Source: Gambelia wislizenii (taxonomy: Eukaryota; Chordata; Lepidosauria; Squamata; Crotaphytidae). Taken from it: a stretch of DNA of 64,000 nucleotides. The notes under the pieces were generated by a model, which saw only the letters and a program-made list of their open reading frames with translations, made no database searches and was not told the origin of the DNA. Where the stretch lies: contig JAUMIR010000003.1 in assembly GCA_030847615.1 (NCBI GenBank), positions 341,634,256-341,698,255 of the forward strand. The letters are read 5' to 3'. Positions within the stretch are counted from its first letter, which is position 1. Every line of letters starts with the position of its first letter. Below are positions 36,501-47,269 of the stretch, in pieces. Both the position numbers and the translations under genes were made by a program.

Positions 36501-36844
36501 AAAAAGCCAGTTAACCTCAAGGGAAGGTTTCACACAAGATGGTCAGATACTCCCAAAGAAATCTAATCTGAGTCATCTCTTCGATATCTTCTCAGCAACT
36601 TTTGCCAAGAACTCTCCATGCACATTGCCTACTGTGAGAAATGTATTTCTTAAAAAAGAAAAGTTCAAACTGATTGTCAAAGGAGAGGGAACAGATTTAG
36701 AGTATCTGAAAACTTTTAGAAAATTAGATTCCTGCATCTTGAATTGTAAGCTTTAAAATTGCACATCAGAATAATTTGCAATCTTCTATAAAGAACACTG
36801 ATCAAAATTAAAATCTGAATATCAATTTAAAAAACAAACAGTTT

Positions 36845-37255
36845 AAAAACAGGCACAGTTGGTAGGGACATGAGAGAGCACCTTTTCAGTGGCTGCCCCT
36901 AGACTCTGGAACTCTCTTCCCAGTGAGGCTAGAATGGCTCCTTCCTTGCTGTCCTTGTTGTCACAGGCTATTCCAACAGGCTTTTAAAACAGAAAGCTTT
37001 AAAAGAATGGGCTAGGGGGTGCTGTATTGTTTTATCTGAACTGTTTTTAATAGCTTATCTTTTTAAATTGCATTTTATTCTTTTAAACTTGAGATTTGAA
37101 TTGTTTTAATGCTCTGAATAATTTAATTCCTTTTTAATGTTCACTTTTTGTATGTTTTAATCTGTATTGTTCTTTTAAATTGTGAGCCACTTTGCATCCC
37201 AATTTTGGGGGGAAAGTGGGATACAAATATTATCATCATCATCATCATCATCATC
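36845..37255 (+). mobile_element. L2 LINE 3'UTR
   Basis: GGGACATGAGAGAGCACCTT then CTCTGGAACTCTCTTCCCAG and a T-rich 3'UTR with AAAGTGGGATACAAATATT and (ATC)n at the end; closely parallels 4085-4490. Confidence 0.88.
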
Positions 37256-37270
37256 CTATTGTCAATCCAT

Positions 37271-37351
37271 ACTAGAGTATAACCACTGAATCAATTGGAT
37301 TTACCTATGTGTTGATTCACCCTTTAACAACTGATTCAATTGGTCTATTCC
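37271..37351. mobile_element. Palindromic MITE, family F, copy 3
   Basis: ACTAGAGTATAACCACTGAA and GATTCAATTGGTCTATTCCA form the same inverted core as copies 1 and 2. It lies directly after an L2 (ATC)n tail. Confidence 0.65.
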
Positions 37352-37457
37352 ATTTCATACAAAGCAGCAGGAGTTCAGCTAATGTTACTTAAAGCTTCTA
37401 ATTAAGATGATTAGAAGGGTGTTTTTTAAAGTATGTCCTTAAAGAATCAATTCCTTG

Positions 37458-37695
37458 AAGCAGCATGGCGTAGTGGTTTGAGCATTAGTTATGACTCTGG
37501 AGACCAGAAATTGAATTCCCACTCCGTCATGGAAACCCACTGGGTGATCTTGGGCAAGTCACACTCTCTCAGCCTCAGAGGAAGGCAAAGCTAAATGCCC
37601 TCTGGATAAATCTTGCCAAGAAAAGCCCATGATAGGTTTGCCCTAGCACTGCCCTAAATTGGGAATGACTTGAAGGCACACAACAACAACAGCCT
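37458..37695 (+). mobile_element. Sauria-type SINE, full length
   Basis: tRNA-like head GCAGCATGGCGTAGTGGTTT (box A region), a box B-like AATTGAATTCCC, body ATGGAAACCCACTGGGTGAT, tail GACTTGAAGGCACACAACAA. Confidence 0.9.
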
Positions 37696-38322
37696 TGCAA
37701 TGCCTGCCAACCTGCTCATAGTCTGTTTCCACGCCACTTCTGCACTAGATAACAGAAGTGCACTTTAGCTTGAAAAATTCTTACTATGGAAGAAGGACAT
37801 AGAATAATGATTAAATGCAGTTATGACATTCAAAAATGTTATGAAAAGCTCTGTTATATTTTTTAAAAAAAGAACCGTGAAGAAAGATGGTATTCTTCTA
37901 AAATCTTCCTGTAACTTTTAAGCTCACAGATTTTTTTAGCAAATCTTTTTAAAGCACCCAGAAACCACAAACCTTCATTAAAAACAAAACAAAACCCTAT
38001 TGAGCAGAATATAGCTAAGGATATAAGAACCACACATTTTAACTTTTTCAAAAGAAAGGAATAACTTTAGCTCTTCAAGAATGTTAAATCCCTCTTAACA
38101 TCTTAACCCATCATGCCATAAAAATAACTTTCCCAGTGAGTCACACTGCACGTTAGATTTTCAGAACAGTTACTTTGCATTTACAAGTGTTGGTTCACCA
38201 TCAACAGTGGCTCAATAAACATACAGACACAGCAGGAAAGTATTCAAGCTAATTATACTAAGTGGCAAAAATAGATAACATCAAACAAATGATTTACAGA
38301 ACACTCATATTAATATGCATAC

Positions 38323-38433
38323 CTTAGATAGTTCCATTCCAGGTCCACACTGTTCACACAACACACAGTTTCCATCATGATCTCTGAACTCTTGTTCTCG
38401 GCAGCCACCCGTTTCACAAATTACATGATTTGA
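38323..38433 (-). CDS. TNFRSF19: TNFRSF19 exon 3 (first cysteine-rich domain)
   Basis: The exon is 111 bp, 37 codons, phase 0 at both ends (acceptor TTTTTAG, donor GTATGC). It encodes protein residues 19-55, starting SNHVICETGGCREQEFRD and ending CEQCGPGMELSK. It has five cysteines in TNF-receptor spacing (exon residues 6, 11, 23, 26, 29). The stretches GGCREQEFRD and QCGPGMELSK match mammalian TROY closely (human has a similar run with Gln/Ser changes). It forms the start of the extracellular ligand-binding-like region. Two Sauria-type SINEs lie close by (37458-37695 and 38534-38760), and intron 2 is only 849 bp. The call is firm. Confidence 0.96.
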
Positions 38434-38533
38434 CTAAAAACAAGAGAATAATAATTCTAGTGATGCTTCTGTTTCTTTAACTGTGCAATTTTAACTGCTT
38501 AACTATACAATCCTACAGTTTATCTACCTATAC

Positions 38534-38760
38534 AAGCCAGTGTGGTGTAGTGGTTTGAGTGTTGACTGGAACACTAAGAAAGTGGGGTTCAAATCCCTGC
38601 TTGGTCATGGAAACCCACTGGCTGACCTTGGGCAAGTCACACTCTCTCAGCCTCAGAGGCAAACACCCTCTGAACAAATCTTGTCAAGAAAACACCATGA
38701 AAGCTTTTCCTTAGGGTCGCTATAAATCAGAAATGACTTGAAGGCGCACAACAACACAAC
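38534..38760 (+). mobile_element. Sauria-type SINE, full length, 100 bp from exon 3
   Basis: Box A region TGGTGTAGTGG, box B GGGTTCAAATCC, body TCATGGAAACCCACTGGCTG, BovB-like end TCGCTATAAATCAGAAATGA then ACAACAACACAAC. It sits in intron 2 of TNFRSF19, antisense to the gene. Confidence 0.92.
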
Positions 38761-38762
38761 AT

Positions 38763-38838
38763 AATCCTATACATGTCTACATAGCAATGTTCTGCTAAAT
38801 TCAATTGGACATAGTCCCCAGTAAGTGTGTATAGGATT
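38763..38838. mobile_element. Short TIR element in intron 2
   Basis: The 76-bp block opens AATCCTATACATGTCTAC and closes TGTGTATAGGATT, inverse of each other, directly after the SINE tail. A similar sequence is common in reptile genomes. Confidence 0.55.
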
Positions 38839-39282
38839 TATTCTAAGTGTATATAGGATTTATTGAATAGACCCATATATATGATTCTATGATTACCAAT
38901 GGAAATCAGGCCAATATCAGTAAATTATCAATACAATACCCAAACTTAGAACCATCCAAATCTAAAACAATTAAAAGCTTCTTTATTGTAAACATTTTGA
39001 CAACATTTTAAAGCTAGACCAACCAGGAATATACTTTTGTGATATCCCAAACTATGGCTAATACCCTGCTGTTTTTTGGAGGTAATTTAACTCATTTCAA
39101 GGGAACATACCACCACAAAGTAAACTTACTACCTCTGCACAAGAAAATTAATTTCCTTTGTGCCACAATTAATTATTCAATTCTGTTAATGTAGTTATTC
39201 AGAGTACAAAAGAATGTATCCCAATAACAAAGTGCAGCATAAATTCACAATACACAGTAAAAAGTGCTGCTTATATACTTAC

Positions 39283-39336
39283 ATAATACATCAGAAATAC
39301 CAGCAGCTTCACTAAGAAGGGCCCTTCTATATCCAT
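39283..39336 (-). CDS. TNFRSF19: TNFRSF19 exon 2, coding part (start codon, signal peptide)
   Basis: Eighteen codons, MDIEGPFLVKLLVFLMYY, followed by a GTAAGT donor (ACTTAC on the plus strand at 39277-39282). The ATG has G at -3 and G at +4, a good Kozak context. Read upstream in frame, the exon meets a TAA within the 5'UTR and no other ATG, so this start is well fixed if the acceptor at 39370 is right. The residues make a short hydrophobic signal-peptide core, interrupted by one Lys at residue 10. This piece diverges from mammalian TROY, as signal peptides usually do. It joins exon 3 in phase 0. Identity rests on the next exons; the boundary rests on the donor and a pyrimidine-rich acceptor. 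Confidence 0.88.
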
Positions 39337-39369
39337 TTCTGAAATCTTTCTTTTAATGATGTATTAAAT
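39337..39369 (-). other. TNFRSF19: TNFRSF19 exon 2, 5'UTR segment
   Basis: These 33 bases lie between a likely acceptor (TTTTCTTTGTTTACAG on the minus strand, ending at 39370) and the start codon. They contain an in-frame TAA and no upstream ATG. The acceptor choice is inferred; no transcript is available. Confidence 0.7.
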
Positions 39370-39867
39370 CTGTAAACAAAGAAAATAATTTTAAATCCTA
39401 GGGATGAAAGATACATGTTGTGACTACATTATACAACTACACATAATGAAGCATGTTCACTTAAGTCTTGTTTCAGTGTTGTACTATCTCCTAGATTGGG
39501 CTGGGACAATGCAGGGAAGTGACAAGACTGGGCTACAGAACACCTTATTTACAATCATGACCACCAACCTATTGAGAATTCAGCCTAGTTGTCACATATG
39601 TCTAACTCCCGTACCCAGTTAAATGTAATTAATTAATTGAATTTCGATCCTGCCTTTCTCCCAAGATGGGATTCATTTCAGCTTGCCATGGATCAAATCT
39701 CACTTTAAAGTTTTGTTTCAGAATATTTTTTTCCAAAATAGGAATTTAACCATATATTGTTTGATGTGATTATTACTGTGGTGTATTTTAAAAGTTTTGC
39801 TATATTTAAATCTGTAAGTGATGCTGTTTCAAATATGGTGATATACTCCAACTATGCCTTCCCAATA
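39370..39867. other. Intron 1, right next to exon 2; unannotated
   Basis: Nothing recognised between the exon 2 acceptor and the Penelope-like element. Confidence 0.45.
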
Positions 39868-40019
39868 GATTTTCCTTGGTTTTTTTCCGGGCTGTGAGGC
39901 CGTGTTCTGGAGTAGTTTCTTTCTGACGTTTCGCCTGCATCTGTGGCTGGCATCTTCAGAGAATGGCTGGGAAGGAGTGTATGTGGAGCTTATATGCTGT
40001 GAATCCCTGTAGGGTAGTA

Positions 40020-41061
40020 CAGTTGTTCCTCCACATTCGCGGGGGTTAGGGTCTTGAGACCCCCACGAATGTGGAAAAACCGCAAATAAAAAATGCTCCT
40101 CCCACGACCCCCCCCAGCAGGAGGGAGGCAGCGGGAGGGAGTCTGGCCAGCCTGGCTGGCCTCTCCTTGGAATTCCTGAGGGGAATCCAGGCCTTAGAAG
40201 CCCGGGAGCCCCCTGAGGAAGGCCGGGGAAGGCAGCGGGAGGGAGCAAGGGAGGCTGCCCTGCCTCTCCCCAGCCTTCCTGAGGGGACTCCGGGCCTTAG
40301 AAGCCCCGGAGCCCCCTGAGGAAGGGCAGGGAAGACAGCAGGAGGGAGTGAGGGAGGCTGCCCTGCCTCTCCGCGGCCTTCCTGAGGGGACTCCGGGCCT
40401 TAGAAGCCCCGTAGCCCCATTAGGAAGGTCAGGGAAGGCAGCGGGTGGGCGGCTGCCCTGCCTCTCCGCGGCCTTCCTGAGAGCACTCCAGGGCTTTGAA
40501 GCCCCGGAGCCCCCTTAGGAAGGCCGTGGAAGGCAGCGGGCGGGCGGGCAGGCGGCTGCCCTGCCTCTCCGCAGCCTTCCTGAGGGGACTCCGGGGCTTT
40601 GAAGCCCCAGAGCCCCCTTAGGAAGGCTGGGGAAGCAGCAGGTGGGTGGGCGGGAGGCTGCCCTGCCTCTCTGCGCCCTTCTTGAGCGGACTCCGGGGAT
40701 TTGAAGCTCCAGAGCCCTCTTAGGAAGGCCGGGGAAGGCAATGGGCGGGCGGGAGGCTACCCTGCCTCTCTGCGGCCTTCCTGAGGGGATTCTGGGGCTT
40801 AAAGCCCCAGAGCCCACTTAGGAAGACCAGGGAAGGCAGCGGGAGGGGAGGAGAGAAGCTGCCCTGCCTCTCTGTGACCTTCCTGAGGGGGACTCCAGGG
40901 ATTTGAAGCCCTGGGACCTCCTTAGGAAGGCCGGGGAATGCAGTGGGTGGGCCTGCGGGAAGCTGCCCTGCCTCTTGCTGGCCTTCCCGAGGGGGCTCGG
41001 GGCTAAACCGCAAATAATCAAAATCGCGAGTGTGAAAGCCGCGAATGTGGAGGGGCAACTG
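40020..41061. mobile_element. TIR element family B with minisatellite core, copy 1
   Basis: Ends CAGTTGTTCCTCCACATTCG and CGAATGTGGAGGGGCAACTG are inverse, with TA on both sides (40018-40019, 41062-41063). It lies inside the left arm of the Penelope-like element. The core is about nine GC-rich direct repeats. No transposase is encoded; the long minus-strand frames come from the repeat. Confidence 0.9.
40120..41005. repeat. GC-rich minisatellite, about 9 x 100 bp
   Basis: Units marked by CTTCCTGAGGGGACTCCGGG occur near 40166, 40271, 40376, 40470, 40571, 40675, 40783, 40876 and 40980 (spacing 93-108 bp). Each also has a CCCCGGAGCCCCCTTAGGAA block and GCTGCCCTGCCTCTC. Confidence 0.92.
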
Positions 41062-41512
41062 TATATGTAAATTTGTGTAATTGAATGGTTAGTTTCTGGG
41101 TATAGAAATGCAAGGCTCGTTAGTGTCTGTTTGGCTAATGGTTGGTTGATGGGCCATTATCTGCTGGGACTCCCCTTGTCCCTGGGTGAAATTCCTTTGT
41201 AAGTGTTGAGTTTTTATTCTATTGTTCTTCAAAACTGGGAGCCAGATTTTTTTTATTTTTAAGGTTTCTTCTTTGCTGTTGAAGTTGTCCAGGTGTTTGT
41301 GGATTTCAATAGCTTCCCTATGCATTTTGACATGAGAGTTGTTGGCCTGGTCCAGCATATAAGCTCCACATACACTCCTTCCCAGCCATTCTCTGAAGAT
41401 GCAAGCCACAGATGCAGGCGAAACATCAGAAACTATTCCAGAACACGGCCTCTCAGCCCAGAAAAAAAACAAGGAAAATCTATGGATGCCGGCTGTGAGT
41501 GAAAGCCTTTGA

Positions 41513-42594
41513 CTTCACATTATGCCTTCTCAACTTGATTTATTGGTCACTGCACACTAGATACACTGTATAAAGCCTTCAGTTGTCTATCTCTGGGTTC
41601 AAGGCCAGCTGAGGCTGTTACTTCCAATGAATAATGAAGCTGCAGAGGCAGCTAACCTGGATATGCAGCACAGCTCTACATGGGCTGTTCTCAAATGCCT
41701 TCCATCTCATTTTTGCTAGACTCTAGAGCAAAATGTCTACTTCACATGGCAATGTGCTTTATTTCTAGGTATGCCAGCCCCAACTGGAAAAGGCAAATTA
41801 CTAGTAACCACTGGTAACAAAGCAACTTGGGCAAACCATAACGTACAGTTAATCACTATTTATGATCAAAGCTTCATTCTAGCTTTCAATTTCAACAGAC
41901 CTTTTGTAAAATTCTCATAATGCAGTACATTGGTAATACGTTTTTAGAACTGACATGCCTACCTGAAAGTGAGTGACTGGAATCCTACTGGTACTAAATC
42001 CCCTTATGGAAGCAGCTGGACATATGTACCTTATGTGGAACATCTGCAATTAGTTCAATGTTATGGAAACACAGTTCTGCCTGTGGTGCCACTGTGCATG
42101 CAGAATTTCATATTCAGGTATACAAAGAGTTGTGCAAGCACATAACTGAATAGAAGGCTTGCTTTCTTCCATATCTGGTGATTTCTATTATTTACCCCTG
42201 ATATAGAATCTCAGCCAATGTTTTTCTTGCTCCCCCCCTCCGCAATAAAAAATTCAAATCTGTCAAGAATAGAACTAGCATAATCTTAACAACTCCTGTA
42301 CATCATAATAAGATAATAAAACTACAGAATAAGGAAAAGTATGTATTTTAAGAATATGCAACGAAAAGCAACAAAAGCACACTTAAATCCAGTCACCGGA
42401 ATGTTTAAAAAAAAAATTTAACACTGTCAAACAGATAGGGCTTGGACAGGTCTCTCTAGGGAAGGCACTCAATATGAAGAATTCTGAACTCTTCCCCCCA
42501 AAATCTCATCATGTAAATGGTATACGGATTAGTTGTTAAATCTGTTGATTATACATTTATTTATCTATCTGATCCCATCCAACAGCTTGGATTG
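41513..42594. other. Unannotated intron 1 sequence
   Basis: AT-rich; nothing recognised. Confidence 0.45.
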
Positions 42595-43010
42595 CCTAAC
42601 AACATGTTAAAATAAATACTAGTTAAATTAAAGCAGATAAAAATCGCCTCCGCCAGGCACTTTCCAGACAGTAGAAAGACAGTGAGCCTCCTTCCATCAG
42701 ACTCAACTGCCACTTGGCTCCTCCCTGTTCTGTTTCCACCACTGACCAGTCAGTACAGGCAGCAGGAAAAGGACAGACAGCAAGCGCCATTCCATTGGTC
42801 CATGTGTATTTTCTACTTTGTATAATGCATGAGCTTTATATTGTATTATATGTTGTTTTTAATTTGTATTGATTTAATAATGTTTTAAGGGGGGGAAGGG
42901 ATTTGAGTTGTTTTATATTATGTATTATTTTACTGTTGTAAGCCGCCCCGATTGTTCGCAGAGGGGCGGGATATAAATAAATTATTATTATTATTATTAT
43001 TATTATTAGC
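42595..43010 (+). mobile_element. L2 LINE 3'UTR with (ATT)n tail
   Basis: Ends TGTAAGCCGCCCCGATTGTT, then CGGGATATAAATAAATTATT and (ATT)n to 43008; typical L2 terminus. The left limit is approximate. Confidence 0.75.
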
Positions 43011-44321
43011 TTTTCAATCAAAAACTAATGGTAGGATATAAATATAATAAAATAAAAATTGACCTGTATTCCCAATTATCCCTGGTTAAAAAAAAATCAC
43101 TCCATATAATATGGGGAAAAAAACTAGCTTTAAGAACTATGTGTACACACTATGCCAAAACCACATATATTTTTGTCAGCTTTTCTAAAGAATATTTTTT
43201 TTTCTTATGCAACTTGAGTATTTTTCTATTGAATGGCAAATCTAATGTTTTCCTGCTAATGTTGCCAGGAATTTCACATGCTAAAATGCAGCCTCAGCCT
43301 TTAAAATTGAGCATTTCATCTGGCATGAATCTAAAACTAGCCTAGCACATCTGCTCACTTTGCAGTGCTAAGCCAATTGCCTCATTTATACATTGAAGAA
43401 TTACACAGCCTCCAAATGAGTGTAATTGATCAAAAGACTCCAAGCTAAAGTTTAGGACTGCTGGAATTTCCAAAGAAAGAAGTTTGTGAGTATCTGGATA
43501 TTACATTTCGGAGAACCTGTACAGCCTCAACAGCTATAAATTCTCTTCAGTTATTTACGGCAGATATATATGTAAACTTTAAAAAAAAATTACACAGGTT
43601 TTACAAGCATTGTCCAATTCACAAAAACACCCGAGATAGCTTAGCTAATATATGTAAAAATAATATCCAATGTAGCATGCAATTCAGTTTCTGTACCAAG
43701 CTATGTAGTAAATAACATGGTACTCTTCATACAGAAAATTAGATTAGAAATTAAAGGAGTTGAAGCATGCAAATAACTGACTAACTTGCCTGGAAGCAAG
43801 TCTTGAAAGAAACAAAACTGCCAGCTACATGTTTCCTGTTTCAGTCTCCAGTTCAAACATTTCTGGCTTAAACACAGAGCTTACTGCACTTAATAATAGG
43901 CTGCTATTTGCAAATTTGTTCTCTGCTGCTATCAAGTAGTACTGTACTGAAGTCAGCTGGAAACAAGCCATTCAATCGGTCTTTTCCTGTGTATAGAGAG
44001 ACAAAAGTATATCCAGACTTGTATCCAAAAATTCAGCAGATGTAGCTCTTTTTCTTTCTACTTTTCAACATTATATTTACCGAAGTTTTTATTTAGCAGC
44101 ACAAAGATGTTAGAAAACATCAAGTGACAGTCACATCAACATATAGGCTTTAGTATATAAAGCATTGTCTAGCAAAGGAAACTATGGCACATAATAAATG
44201 TTTTTCCTAGGGTAAAATAAACATCCATGTGCCCATTTATACACAACAGTAGTAGATACAATAAGCAGATAGGTATCAAGGTAAACTAATCCTGAGGGAA
44301 CTTATTAAAGGATCTTTTGTT
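43011..44321. other. Unannotated intron 1 sequence
   Basis: About 1.3 kb with no young repeat that I recognise. No coding evidence. Confidence 0.45.
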
Positions 44322-44535
44322 TTTGTTGTTGTGTGTTTTCAAGTCATTTCCAACTTACAGCAACCCTAAGAAAAATCTAGCACTGGGTTTTCTTGGAAAG
44401 ATTTGTTCAGATGAGATTTTGCCATTGCTTTCCTCTGAGTCTGACTTGCCCAAGGTCACCCAGTGGGTTTCCATGACTGAGCTCTGGTCCTCCAGAGTCT
44501 TAGTCCAACAGCCACTACACTGCACTGGCTCTCCT
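44322..44535 (-). mobile_element. Sauria-type SINE, full length
   Basis: Inverted tail TTGTTGTTGTGTGTTTTCAA, body AAGGTCACCCAGTGGGTTTC, and head GCCACTACACTGCACTGGCT. Confidence 0.9.
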
Positions 44536-44879
44536 ATTAAAGGGTTAGGTAAAACCACTTTAATGCTAATCAGGACAGGTATCTGGGATATGCAATCCTC
44601 TCACTGCTCTCAAATACTGTACATGATTCCCAAAACATCAACTTACACGTTGCATCATTGTTTTTCCTCCCAAGGTAAATATGTAATTTAACTTGACACG
44701 ATCCTGATTTGGTTGAAAAGAATGCATGAAAACCTCTTAATTTTTTAAATGGTCCGCTTCTCATTATTATTTTGGAAATTTTAATAATAATTAACTTTCA
44801 GCTTTGGAAAAAGTGTTAGAACTTAACAAAAACCAACACTTCATTAAGCCCTAATATTAACAGCGTGAACATCCAGCAT
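44536..44879. other. Unannotated
   Basis: Nothing recognised. Confidence 0.4.
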
Positions 44880-44955
44880 CAGCATGATGTTATGATTTGA
44901 GTGTTGCACTAAGACTCTGGGAGACCTGCATTTGAATTCCACTCAGCCGTGGAAG
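44880..44955 (+). mobile_element. Sauria-type SINE, 5' fragment
   Basis: GCATGATGTTATGATTTGAG, GACTCTGGGAGACCTGCATT and box B-like ATTTGAATTCC; the 3' half is absent. Confidence 0.65.
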
Positions 44956-45093
44956 TACACCAGTAAGCTGCTCCTGATCCATGGGCAGCTTGTGCATCTC
45001 TCCATAAAAAACAGGTGTGAGATATCTGTTCCACATCACATCTGACTGAAAGCCACAAAGAAACACATAGTGAGGGATTTGCATCCATATGAA

Positions 45094-45285
45094 AGGCAGC
45101 ATGGTGTAGTAGTATGAGTATTGGACTAGGACTCTGTGAGACTTGGATTTGAATGTTCTTTGCTTAGCCATGGAAACCCACTGGGTGAACTTGGGCAAAT
45201 CACATTCTCTCAGCCTCAGAGGAAGGCAATGGTAAGCATCCTCTGAATAAATCTTTCCAAGAATACCTTATGACAGATATGCCAA
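45094..45285 (+). mobile_element. Sauria-type SINE, 3'-shortened
   Basis: GGCAGCATGGTGTAGTAGTA head, CATGGAAACCCACTGGGTGA body; the BovB-like end and ACA tail are lost or degraded. Confidence 0.82.
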
Positions 45286-45545
45286 TGAACACTCAACCTT
45301 TTTTAAAAAATACCGTAATCACATTATTAAGTTAAAAATTAACACAATTCTTCTGATGTTTAAAATATCAAAACACCAGTGATTGCTTAGTGTTAGACAG
45401 TGCTTTCAGAACATATTGAAAAGCCAATAGCTGAACAGGATGTAGTTTTTTGTTATTATTTATATAGTGATATCAATGTGTATGGTACTTACTAAAGCAA
45501 AATAAGCAAATTGATTGCTCTCTGAGTCAATGAGTAGTTCAGAGC

Positions 45546-45665
45546 AGTGGTTCTCAGTCTTTGGTGCTCCAGCTGTTTTGGACTTCAGCTCCCAGAATGT
45601 CTGACCATTGCCCAAGGTGGCTGGGGCTTCTGGGACCTAAAGTCTAGATCAGCTGGGGAACCAAA
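45546..45665 (+). mobile_element. hAT-type MITE
   Basis: CAGTGGTTCTCAGTCTTTGG, then GACTTCAGCTCCCAGAATGT, typical of reptilian hAT MITEs; the right end GCTGGGGAACCAAAG is an imperfect inverse. No clear target duplication. Confidence 0.6.
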
Positions 45666-45671
45666 GTCCCC

Positions 45672-45706
45672 CCAAAATAATATTTATTATTATTATTATT
45701 ATTATT
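45672..45706 (+). repeat. (ATT)n microsatellite
   Basis: ATTTATTATTATTATTATTA run. Confidence 0.9.
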
Positions 45707-46607
45707 AGAGGGAATAAACAGTAGAAACAAATGTCTACTGTGTTTCAGCATTACCGATTCTACCAGCTTGGTCAACATTGCCTGTCTGTCTGTTAAGTAT
45801 ATTTTATACTCCTTTCCAGTTACTGCATTTCTACTTCTCAATAACATGCAGAGAAAAGTAAATTCAAAACCAGCCATTAGGCTGAAATATTGGGTGCTTT
45901 TCCTTTAACTTTTTTAAAAAAGCAAAAGCAGTTGCAAGAACCTGAAAACTCGTGCATAAGATTGGCTAAAGCAGTGCTTCTCCGGCTGATGTGAGGGATC
46001 AGCATTTTCTTTCAGGCACCATATTTGTGCCCAAAACTACAACTGTTTGTTTGCTGAAAATTCGTCAAAGCCTGGGATCTGGTGGCTTGCAGACTGGCAC
46101 TGGTGTACAAACCAGTATGCGCTGGGTCTTCCAGTACAATTCTATGATCAACTTCTGCCAGCAGAAGTTGACCACAGAATTGTGCTGGAGGACCTAGAAA
46201 TGCCTAGAGAAGTGTTCTCCCAGGTTAAAAAAAATAGTGTCATACATTTGCTGTTTCCTCACTTTCATGGGGATTATGCACTCCTAACCCCCACAAAAGC
46301 TGAGGGCTGACTGTTGAGGTAAGTCTGAAATCCTGTGCCCACTTGTCTGGAAGGAAGACCACGCAAAAACATTAGGACTTATTTCTGTGTACGTATTATC
46401 TGTGTAAACAGGCAATAAGATTAGTGCGTACACAAAAAAAATATACAGTATGAATGTAAGAAGCCTATATTTGCAAACATTTGGATTATACGTCAGAGGT
46501 TAGCTTAGTTACCATGTAATATAAAAAAGCCATACTGGATTGGACCAAAAGCATTCCATTTCAACAATGGCCTGTCAATATATTCTCACTTGGCCCCAGC
46601 AAAGGGT
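45707..46607. other. Unannotated intron 1 sequence
   Basis: Nothing recognised, apart from short open frames without domains. Confidence 0.4.
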
Positions 46608-46820
46608 ACAACAGCCCCCCACTTTCCGCTGGGGTTTGGTTCCAGGACACCTTGTGGATACTAAAATCTGTGGGTGCTCAAGTCCCATTATATACAATGG
46701 TGTAGTAAAATGGTGTCCCTTATGGTAAACAGAAAGGTTTGCTTTCCCCACCCAAATATTTTAAATCTGTAGTTGGTTGAATTAGTGGATGCAGAACCTG
46801 TGGATATGGAGGGCCAACTA
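46608..46820 (+). mobile_element. Pogo/Tigger-type MITE, family A, diverged
   Basis: ACAGCCCCCCACTTTCCGCT, GGGGTTTGGTTCCAGGACAC, right end GTGGATATGGAGGGCCAACT; more mutated than the other A copies. Confidence 0.8.
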
Positions 46821-47269
46821 TATTCAGAAGTATATAGCCTCTTCACAAAGAGGTTCCAGTTAAGTGTACAGTTACTGAGTGCGCATTTATTGTCAAAGTC
46901 TGTGTTTGCATTACATTACCATTTTAATTATCTTAGAGTTTTAGGCTGCACAATTACCTTGGGAAGAAACCTCAATCGTTACAATGGGATTTAATTCCAA
47001 GTATGTACACCATCATGGCACTACCTTTCCATAGTGGTGGGACTGTGTGCTCCTGTGAGGCAAGAGGATATGCTGCTGGTAGGGTCTTCCCTGTTAGTCA
47101 GGCTTTTGCTGAAGAACCAGACTAAACGTTCCAAACAGCTACTAGGCAGCAGCACCAGTGGAGAGGTGACACTGGCAGGAGACCTCTCAGAGGCATCCGC
47201 AGTGGCACCAAAGCTAACATTTGTCAATTCTGCATAGCAGGAGGCATGGTAAACCCCTTCTGAATGTCT
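46821..47269. other. Unannotated
   Basis: Short frames on both strands at 47021-47237 without a recognisable domain. Confidence 0.4.

Larger units (their letters stand above)
27014..39369 (-). other. TNFRSF19: TNFRSF19 (TROY) gene, 5' coding part, exons 2-5
   Basis: Four minus-strand exons join in frame into the N-terminal ectodomain of TNFRSF19/TROY, an orphan receptor of the TNF-receptor superfamily at the plasma membrane; in mammals it signals through TRAF/JNK and acts as a Nogo-receptor co-receptor. Introns are 38434-39282 (849 bp, phase 0), 28445-38322 (9,878 bp, phase 0) and 27100-28265 (1,166 bp, phase 2); exon 5 ends in phase 1. Every junction has AG/GT. The joined reading gives residues 1-143 and the first base of codon 144 (Cys). 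The transmembrane and cytoplasmic exons were not found below 27014 and are expected outside the window. The introns are filled with LINE, SINE, MITE and LTR copies. The extent given is exon 5 to the inferred exon 2 acceptor; exon 1 is a separate, weaker call. Confidence 0.95.
39868..41512 (-). mobile_element. Penelope-like element, copy 2, split by a TIR element
   Basis: The left arm (39868-40019 and 41062-41150) and right arm (about 41358-41512) are inverted copies with GTTTCGCCTGCATCTGTGGC/ACAGATGCAGGCGAAACATC in common. Between them the minus strand encodes HVKMHREAIEIHKHLDNFNS then LKIKKIWLPVLKNNRIKTQH, the region after the GIY-YIG endonuclease in the copy at 53873. The endonuclease itself is deleted. 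The minus strand starts at 41512 with a GCCGGCATCCATAGATTTTC-like end. It lies 0.5 kb upstream of TNFRSF19 exon 2. Confidence 0.8.

Noticed and set aside
40130..41000. Direct-repeat array that could suggest CRISPR
   Set aside because: Repeat units are about 100 bp with no unique spacers, in vertebrate DNA; a minisatellite inside a TIR element.
40400..41058. Pro/Gly/Leu-rich frames of 100-113 codons
   Set aside because: Translations of the 100-bp minisatellite in TIR element B copy 1, in several frames at once.
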